A stretch of DNA of 15,566 bases from Ettlia oleoabundans (taxonomy: Eukaryota > Chlorophyta > Chlorophyceae > Chlamydomonadales), in assembly GCA_019693395.1 (NCBI GenBank), contig JAAMXP010002524.1:2599-18164 (forward strand). Reading direction: 5' to 3'. Each line of letters starts with the position of its first letter. Position 1 is the stretch's first letter. Position numbers and translations under genes: made by a program. Of this stretch, positions 1 through 9,100 are shown in pieces. The notes beneath the pieces are model-generated. The model ran no database searches and was not told where the DNA came from. It saw only the letters and a list, made by a program, of their open reading frames with translations.

Positions 1-170
1 GGATGGTGGGGGGTCAAAATGCGCTCGTAACAGTGTGGCAGTAGGAAAATACAGGCAGCATCAAATAGCTGCAAAGAACCCACAGGCAGCCCCTCTGCCC
101 ATAGGCCAGCATGGTGCCGCCAGGGCTTGCCAGCTATGGGACCTACCACCTTAGGCTGCCCTTCACTCAC
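1..170 (-). other. GH36 intron 19, acceptor not seen
   Basis: The exon 19 donor GTGAGTG starts at 170. The remaining 170 nt give no translation resembling the expected C-terminus of the family, so the last coding exon is placed beyond the left edge. Confidence 0.6.
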
Positions 171-3100
171 CCTGCAGGCTGATGGGCACACCCTGGTCCC
201 ATGATACGCGGTGCAGCTCCTGGCTGGTCCCCACATAGACCGCAAAGTCGGGCACACCAAGGCGGGGCGCCACCTCATCCTCCTCCTCACCCCCACCCAG
301 CGATGCAGCGGCACCCACACAGCTGCAGCCATTGCCGTTGGCCTTGCTGCCGGCGCCGTCCTCATCCAAGCTGCTGCCGACATCCACGCTGGCATTGACG
401 CTGCCGATACCGCCCCTGATGCTGCCGTTCTGACCGGGGCTGGCGCTACGCTGGCGGCCATCATGCTGTGGCATGCTGCCTACGACGTCTTTCTGTGCTG
501 CCCGTGCCAGCATGCCTGCCACATCGCACCCCGCTGCCTCCAGCTGCTGGCGGAACACCTCCACATCAGTGGGGCGCACCAAGGCTGCGGGTAGCGGGGC
601 ACACGCACACAGTGAGCCATGGGGGCAGGCACGTGGGCTCTTGAAGCCTCGCTCAGGGCCAGAAACAGATAGCAAAAGCCAAATGTGCAGCAAAGGGGCC
701 CGGCAGGGGCCAAGACAGGCGCCCACAAAGGCAGATGGACAGGCAGGCATGAGGCAGGCAGGCAGGCAGGCCAGCCAGCAGGCAGGAAGGCAGGAAAGCG
801 GTGCAATGCAGGGCTGGCGGCCTAGTTAGGCAGCAGCCCTTGCAACAGCCAGCACTCACTCTCCAGCTGCGGCCGCGTGCTGCTGTGTATGTAGAAGCGG
901 CGGCGGGAGCGGTCCCATGAGGCTCCCTGCAGGTTGAACACCCCAACCACACCGCCGCTGGCGTTCATGTTCCAAACCTGCGATCAACAACAGCGGAACG
1001 GGTGGGTGAACAGCATATTGGAAGGCTAAAGTACTTGGTCAGCAGAGTTAGCAAGAAATGACGAGTTCCAGGGGATGATGGGGCAAAGAGCGGACAGAGG
1101 CTAGGGCTGAGGCCTAAGGAACTGGGTTCCAGGCCCGGGGTGCCGCAGCGGTTGCACCGCCTGTTGAGTGCAAGTCAAATCAGCACTGTCCATAACACTC
1201 ATATCAACAGAAGCATTGTGCAGCCCCAGTGCAGCACAGCAGCAGCCAACAACCTCAAAGCCCCGGCCTTACTACCAGCGTGTGGCTAGGTGGCTAGCGC
1301 CCGCCCGGCCGCGCGCGCACGCGCGCGTCCCTCCCCAAAAAAAATTCACCTTGAGCAGGCTGCTGCCGTCCCGCATCACATCCCTGAACAGGCTGTCCCG
1401 TGTCGGCCGCCCCGGCAGCTGCGCCCGCAGCACAGTTCCGTCTGGCAGCACCAGGCGGCGCAGCACCTCAAATGCATGTGAGCCCGGGGCGTCAGACACG
1501 TACACGGGGCCCCCGCTGACGGCGCGGGCAGCTGCGTGGATGTCTGCGGCCACATGGCGACTGGAAAACATGTCCCAGTCTGCACAGCGGAGGGCAGGGA
1601 GGGCAGCAGGACATCGAGGGGAATGGGTGGGCCTGGGGGTGTGGTGGGGCTGCTTGTTGGGGACTGGGGCGAGGACAGGCAGGCATGCGTGTGGATGGTG
1701 TGCAGTGAAGGTGTGGTGTATGGAAGAAAAGGCAACTCTTATTCTGTTGGCAGGCCCGCGCTCCCGCAGCCCTGTCAAAACGCTCAAGAGGCAAAGATGG
1801 CGGCCGCTTCATCCCAAACGCTGGCAGCCCGGTTGCTCCTGGGCCGCAACATGGCCCCAGCTTACCCGGCAGAGCCAGGGGCGATATGAAGATGGCGTTG
1901 AAGGCGCAGGCTGCCAGGTGGGGAATGTGTGAGGCCCGGTCCGTGGGGTAGAAGTCGTCTGCAGGGGACAGGAAAAATGGGGATGCACATGGAATGGTTG
2001 GTGTCAGCCGGCATGGAGGGGAAGGAGGGGCCTGAGCATGAGCCACGCTATGCAACTCGCATCACTATGTCGCTGTGTGGTCAAAGTACGGTTCATGCAA
2101 CCACGTGTCCTTGTGCTGGGCTACTTGTCACTCCCCTCGCACCAGGCCACCTGCCCACCCACCCGAGGCGCGCGCCACCGCTGTGTCCCTCCAGCGGTAG
2201 ATGTTCTCCGTGGAGTGGCACATGCAGTTGATGGCGTGATTGTCGGCAAAGTGCGCGGCAATCGAGTCCTCCAGGGCGGTGTGCACGCGCAGAGCTGCCG
2301 CTGGCCCGCCACCCACAGCGCTGCCCACCAGGCCCACCCCCGCCTGGCAGTCAACCTTGACACCGCTGATGCCTGCAGTGACAGCCGCAGCCATGGAACA
2401 ATGGGCGAGAAGGGAGCGGGGCACGTCAGGCCTCACCCTTGAGTGGACAAGGTGGTGCTGTGGTATAACAACCGCCCTCACTTACTGCCCCCCATCAAGC
2501 GGCTTTGCGGTTGAGCCACCCCTCCGTTTGTCAGCCCCCCAACCCTGGGGTGGCGGGTTTCCCATGCCCCCAACTCCCACACATCATATCTCCATCAACC
2601 GCGCACCCCCCCAACATGCATTGTTGATCGGCAACATCCACCCATCCAACCACTCATGAGCTCAGGACCGGCCACCCACTGGCCAACCCACCCACCTGCA
2701 TCCGCCAGATAGGCATGCATGTCGCTGAACAGCTCATCCACTCTGTGGGCTATGCTCACGCCCGCCAGAATGCCGGGGTTCCAGGCAGTGCTGCACAGGG
2801 GGTGGGCGAGGTGGGGTGAAGAATGTGAACTTTGGAGGATGGGGAACTTATGATTTGGAGGTGAAAGAAGGCGCCAGCGGATAGGACCCACACTGCAACC
2901 TGTTGCTTCAGTATTGGGACTCCACCCACCTAGCCAACTGCCAGCCCATCCACCCAGCCAACTGACGACCAGCCAGCCAACAATGCACAGCCAGCCATCG
3001 GCAACCCCGGGCCCACCCTTCAAATTTCAACGCAGGTCAGCCCACCTGGGTTCAATTTCACTGAGGCCCGGAGTGGGTTTGGGGAAGTAGAGTTTGGGGT

Positions 3101-6100
3101 CGTACTTTCGTACAGCGGGGGCGGTGGGGGACACGCCGCTCCAGTACGCAGACAAGCCTGAGGAGGGGCACAAGGGGAGGGGAGCGAGGTGCAGCATCAC
3201 AGGTGGAAAATTGGCACAGTGCTGGGGGCGAAGCAATTGCTGTGCTCAGGCAGGCATGTGCAGGCTGGCAGTCACACAAAGGTTGCCAGCTTCGCGCACA
3301 AGCGGCCACCCACCGTGCCAGCAGTAGATGTACTGCACGTTGTACCGCTTCTGCAGGTGCTCCACCACTGACTTGAGATCCTCACGCCGACCCTGCGGCA
3401 AACGCACACCCAACCAGGCCCCGCCATAATACCGCAGCGTGAGTGTGGGTGCCTGGCAGCACATGTGTGAGGTGGTCCGTGCGGGGCTGGCAGCGCAGGC
3501 AGGTGGGTGATGCCTCCTAAAGCCTGGTCATAGCACACACTGCTGAACAGGTGATGCGGCTGGGACCCGGCGTCCATGGACTGTCAGTGTGCAGGCTGCT
3601 GGGCAGGTGACAGCTGGCAGACCACTCCGTCTTCACGCCATGGCTCACCCCATGGCTGCTGCAAGCATGGGCCCCCTCCCTGCTGCTCTACAAACCGCCA
3701 CCAGACCCCCCCACCCGTCCTCCACTAGCCCACTTGTCTTACCGACGAGATGTCCTCAGCGGTGGCGTACGGGGACGAAAACTTGGCATTGGCCTTGATG
3801 TCTGTTAGCCTGCCAGGCAAGGAACACACCAGTAGATATGCGGTGAGGGACAGAGAAAGGGGCAGGGGGAGGGGACATGGTGCAGCAAAGGGCAGGACAC
3901 AACTGTTGCTTTCCCCTCGGGCTTTCACATCACATGCCCATCTTTTCACCCCATACAGTCCCATGGCCATGCACTCGCCCCGTGCAACCCTTTCCCTTTC
4001 CTATTCACGTGCCTCCCCTTCACACACACACCTGCGTGTGAAATTGGTTGAGTCGGCAAAGAATTGCAGCATGGAGCCCTTGATGGGCCCAGTCGTGAGG
4101 TAGGTGAAGAAACGCACAGGCCTGCACACAGGCGCGCCACATGTGTGTGTGTGGGGGGGGTGTGGGGTGGGGGTGGGGTGGGCAAGTGTGACGTTGAGTG
4201 TGGTAAATGAGCGCTGAACCAGCATATGCTACAGCTGTCGCACTGAGGGGAATAGGGACATGTGCAATCATATGCCATCATACCCAAGTGCAGGAAGGTG
4301 GGTGCGGCGGTAGGGCACCAAACTGCAGAACTGTGCTACCAGCATATGTCGCCGACACCAGGCATGCAATCATCCAGTGGTAAATGTGGCCCACCCACCA
4401 GGTCCCGTGTTCTGCCGGGTCCACCACCCACTGGTAGAACAGCACCACCACCGCCTGGAAAGCACCAACTATCAACCCCACAATGTACTGCAGGGTGAGA
4501 GGGCAAGTTGGGCTGGGGGTGAGAAGTGGGTGCCCCATGGTGTGAAGGCGGCTGGAGAAACAGCCCATGAGTAGCTGCGCATGAGTGTGCCAAAGGGCCA
4601 TTGTCATGGCTGCCAACCTGTGCTGCCCTCCATGCCTGATAATGACGGTGTACTGCGTCAGAGGATGGCCCTGCAATGTTCTGTTAGCTGCCGACCCCAC
4701 CACCCACACCACCCACACCACCGCCTCAATCACCTGGAAAATGGTGGAGGTGGCTCGCACCACCAACGGCTTGCGCTTGGCGGGAGAGAGCTGCACTTCC
4801 TGCGCCCCACTGGACACATGCTGGCGCGCAAGGGCGTGGTAGTCCACACCAGTGGGGGAGCCATCCTCGTCAGGGGGACCTGCAGGGGGCATGGGGTGCG
4901 CCACAGGGATGGGGAAGTGCTGTATGTGCCACACCAGGCAGCAGTCCTAACGCGTCAGTACTCAGCTTCAGCCACCGCACCGTTAAAGGTCGTGGGGTGT
5001 CGCAACAACACGGCCTGCCATTCATGCCTCCTCGGGACCACTCAATCGCCCTCTTGGCAAGCACAAACAAGGCCGCCAGCCATCACGCCTAGCCGTTGCA
5101 ACAATACAAACACCCAGCCCCGTGCGTGTTCACATAAATCCAGTCACCCTCCCACCCACCCTGGGACCAGCCAATCCCCACGGACCCACCAGAGGCGCGT
5201 ATCTCCTGCAGGTATGCGCCCATGGCTGAGCCCGCAGGTATATCTCGCGCGGCCTGTCCCAGCGCCTCCATCTCTCCCTCCAGGTACGCCTCACGCAGAG
5301 CCGCATCGCCAGACTGAAGGGAAGGGGAGCCAGCAAGCATATGGGGGGTCTGGCGGGGCGGGAGCCGGTGCAGGGATGGTGAGGCGCTGGTGAACTACCT
5401 GGTTGTTGTTTGAGTGATTCACAGGCTGCTGTCCCTGGCTGGCAAGTAGGCTACAGCAGCTGCAACTCGCAAGGGGCGCACTGTGTTCCCAGCAGCGGGG
5501 TGCAAAGCCTCTTCATGCTCAGCCAGTGTGAACTGCTACTGAGGCGCTGCTGTAGCAGCCACAGGGGCCTATGCTAAGTGACACAGACAGCTGGCAAACG
5601 GGATCCCCACTGGCGCACCCCGCCACTCAAAATCATCACCACACCTTTTCCGCCCTGTCCTTGAGCATCCTTTGCTTCAGCTGCTCAGTGGGTATGTTGC
5701 GGTACGGCTCGTCCACCTCGGTGCACTGCCAGCCGTCATCAATCACAACCCAGCGTGGAGGCGTGCCTGTAGGGACAGGAAACCGCGCGAAAGATCAGGC
5801 ACAGGCAGAGCTTGACAGCCATGACGGCAGAAAAGAGGGACGCAGGCAAGGTGTGAGACGTCAGCACCCAGCCAGCACAACGTTTGTGCGATGCTGTCAA
5901 GGTGAGCAGGACCAAGAGAGCTGAACGCAGGTTTGCATGGCAAGCAGAAGGTGACTCACCGCCGCTGCTCAAGCTCTGCACTGCTTCTGATAAGCCCGAG
6001 GCATTGACTGCGGAGTAGAAGCTGTCATCGGGACAGGGAAATCAAGCCATGATGATGAGAGAGGAACATGGGAACGGTTTTAGTCAACGAAAGGGTACAA

Positions 6101-9100
6101 CCCATGGGGCGGTCAAGGCAGCACACTTGGTGCGACTGCTTACCATGCCTCACCTGTCCCAACTGCACCACCCAAAGACGTCCAGGTTGGGCGGCAGCTG
6201 CTTCTCGCTCAGCGGCCGCGCGCCGCCGCTGAGCCGCGCTGCTGCCGTCACGGCCGCCTCCACCAGGGCAAAGGGCTCCTGCCCAGCCGCCAGTAGTACC
6301 GCATCTTCAAAGTAGTCAGTCATCACCGTGTCATCACCACTCTCCATGCGCAGTTGCATCACGGCATGAGCGTGATCCATGCTACCCTTCCTGCAGAGAG
6401 GGCCGGGTGGCGACAGCGCGGGCGGCACTTCAGGCGCGCTCTGAGGGCACAGCAGGGTAGCTGAGAAAAAATTAGTCACGAAAGTGTGTCGACGGGCTTG
6501 AAATTTGAAACCAAGCTTGGGTAGGGTGTTTGTGGGCAGCAACAGGCCACCACGAGTTGGTTGTCTGCAGTGGCGCTCAGCGAACTCTAAGGTCGCAGCG
6601 TCACGCCCGACTGGCGATCGTTGCAAGTCCATTCTTGCTCAAGCTGTGCAGCCTCAACGGCAGAGGCAGGCCCCAAGCAAAATCCGTTCTGGGCGCTGCT
6701 GTTTTGCAGCGCCGAGCTGCCAAGCAGCAGTGGTGATGAGCACCGAGAAGTCAGCAAAGAGGCGGAGGGCCGGGGAGCTGGGCTTGCTGGCCAGCACCCC
6801 GCCTGACGCCTTTTCGCCGCCGCCGCCAATGGCAGCAGAGGATTTTGAGGAGCCGGGAGGCAAGACCGACGTCTTTGAATTCTTTGCCCAGCGCGCCAGC
6901 AAGCACCGAGAGCTGGAGCAGGAGGTGCAGCGACTGAAGCAGCGGGAGACGCAGCTAACTGGGCAGCTGGAGGAGGCGCATAGTGAGGTGGGCCGCCTGC
7001 GCAATGCAAGCAGCGGCGCGTCGGCACGGCAGCAGGCGCGGGAGGCCCAGCTGGAGCTGCAGCTGCAGGAGCAACAGGAAGCGCTGCGCTTGGAGGTTCA
7101 GCACAGTGCAGGGCTGAGCCAGCAGCTGCGTGCAGCGCATGCAGCCCTTGAGGCCGCGCAGCAGCGCGCATTGGCGACTGCGGAGGAAGCGGCGACGGCA
7201 GCTGCCGCTGCACCGGTGGCCGCTGACGAGCTGGTGGGCCATGCCAGCGCGGGGCTGCGGCTGCAGGTGACGCAGCTGCAGCGTGAGTTGGAGCAGGTGC
7301 AGGCGGAACGTGAGGAGGAAGGTCGGCGTGCCGAGGTGGCGCTGCGTACCGCTCAGGGGCGGTACGAGGCCGAGGTTGCCGCTACGCGCCTGTTGCAGCA
7401 GCAGCTGGGCGAGGCAGTTTCCCTGGCAGAGCGGGCCTCTGCCGACAAGCGCTCGCTAGAGGCCACCCTGGCAGCCACAGAGCGGCGCCTGGTGCACGCA
7501 GAGACAGCAGCGGAGGCAGCCAAGAGCGGTGGCGGCGGCGGTGATGCCGTCCTGGTCAAGTCACTAAGGAAGCAGCTGAGGGAGCAGGAGGCATTAGTAG
7601 GGGAGGCACGCAGGCTCAAGGAGCAGGCCACGTGAGTGAGGAGCCTCAGAATGGCTGGACAACAATATCATAAAGTTGCTGGGAAGGGAAGGGTTGCAGC
7701 AAAAGCTACTGGATACATTTATCTGCAGCATATGCCACGTATGTGCAGACAGCAATCAAGCCATCAAGTACCCCCTGCCCACCCTGCCTGCCTTGCAGCA
7801 ATGTGCATGTGCTGCGGGAGCAGCTTGAACGTGCAGAGGCACGGGCGCGGCAGGCAGAGGAGCTGCTGCCCGATGCTGCGGAGCTGCAGGGCCGGCTGGA
7901 GGCGGCAGAGCAGCAGCTGCAGCGCTGGCGGATAATTCTGGAGGGCACTGCTGATTGCGCCACGCCCGAGGATGTGCTGCACCTGCTCAACCGGCTGCAG
8001 CAGCAGCTAATGGAGGCAGCCGTGCAGGCAAGCGGAATGGGGTGCGGCAGGGAGGGACTCGTGGTGGTTCTTTCCTTCACCTTCGCCATGCATAGCATTT
8101 AAGCCACTTCCGCGTAACTGTAGCAGCTTCAATGGCATGTCACTCCATGATGTTGTTAAGCTGCTGAGAACCTGCATCTTTCCCACCACCCCACCTAGCA
8201 GATGGGGGACAAGGCAGAGCAGGTGGCGCAGCTGCGTTCAGCGGCCGAGGCGGCCGAGGTAGCACGCCACGAGGCAGAGCTGGCGACAGCCACAGCACAG
8301 CGGGCAGCCGAGGAGTCTGCAGCAATGTTGAGCCGCGCAGAGCGGAAGCTGGTGCTGCTGGGGAAGGAGCGGGAGGGGCTGAAGAGCATACTGGCTTCAT
8401 ATGATGAGGAGTACCTCAGCCAGCACGGTAGGGAAGACCATCAATTGCTGATATACCCAGGGATGCACTTAAGAAAGGCACGGCACCTTTTTTTGAAAAC
8501 CGTTGAGGAATGGCGTTGCCTTCCATTCCACAGCCACCATTGGCAATGCAGCACCTTTGGTATGGCACCTACCCGCTGTGCCACCACATGGCCTTCAGTG
8601 TTGTGGACCGATTTATCCACCCAACACTGCAGGCAGCGAGCTGGGCCCACAGCAGGCGCGCATTGTTGAGCTGGAGGCGCAGGTTGGTGCGCTGCACTCG
8701 TATGTGCGTAGCCTGGAAGAGGAGCTGGGCAGCAGGTCCAGGGCGGTGGCAGGAGCCAGCGCCAACGCATCAGAGGCGGCAGCGCGGGCTGAGGCCGCCG
8801 AGGCAAGGGCCAGGGCTTTGGAGGCGGAAGCGCAGAACCTAGGCAAGCAGGTGGCGCTGCTACAGGTGGGTGGCGCATGCGTGCTCTAAATGACACAGCA
8901 AGGAAGTGGGCATAGAAAACAAAGCGTTCGTTGCTGCCACTTGTGGGCTGTTGTTTGCCAGCATGCAACCATAAACAGCATGCACCTCCACGTGACAGCA
9001 CAGCCTGCAAGCATGCCATCTTGGCAAGCCCGCGGCCCGTTCCTCTGCCATAGGAACGGTTGGGTCGAGGTGAATACAACGCCGCCACCACGCGTGTGCT

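Larger units (their letters stand above)
171..6390 (-). other. GH36 gene, exons 4-19 (catalytic barrel and C-terminal domain), left of the nested MAD1
   Basis: Exons 4 to 19 are 6154-6390, 5960-6021, 5645-5766, 5190-5313, 4722-4879, 4399-4487, 4032-4121, 3743-3809, 3314-3392, 3046-3157, 2696-2790, 2163-2372, 1866-1958, 1350-1579, 860-977 and 171-584. Every junction preserves the frame and most rejoin a conserved motif: for example exons 4/5 rebuild the Ser of WDSFY, exons 12/13 the Gly of CWHGLSAYW, and exons 15/16 the first Asp of SDDF. Introns run from 132 to 372 nt; apart from the simple repeats listed separately I see nothing else in the longer ones (introns 6, 7, 11, 14, 17). The exon 8 donor is ambiguous: 4722 and 4734 both keep the frame. 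Exon 19 includes a roughly 75-residue Gly/Ser/Asp-rich stretch before the conserved FAVY...PISLQ strand. Confidence 0.88.

Noticed and set aside
6505..6735. Extension of the MAD1 N-terminus to 6505
   Set aside because: The open frame there begins with TTG and its composition lacks the coiled-coil or charged character of MAD1; the ATG at 6736 starts a typical sequence.
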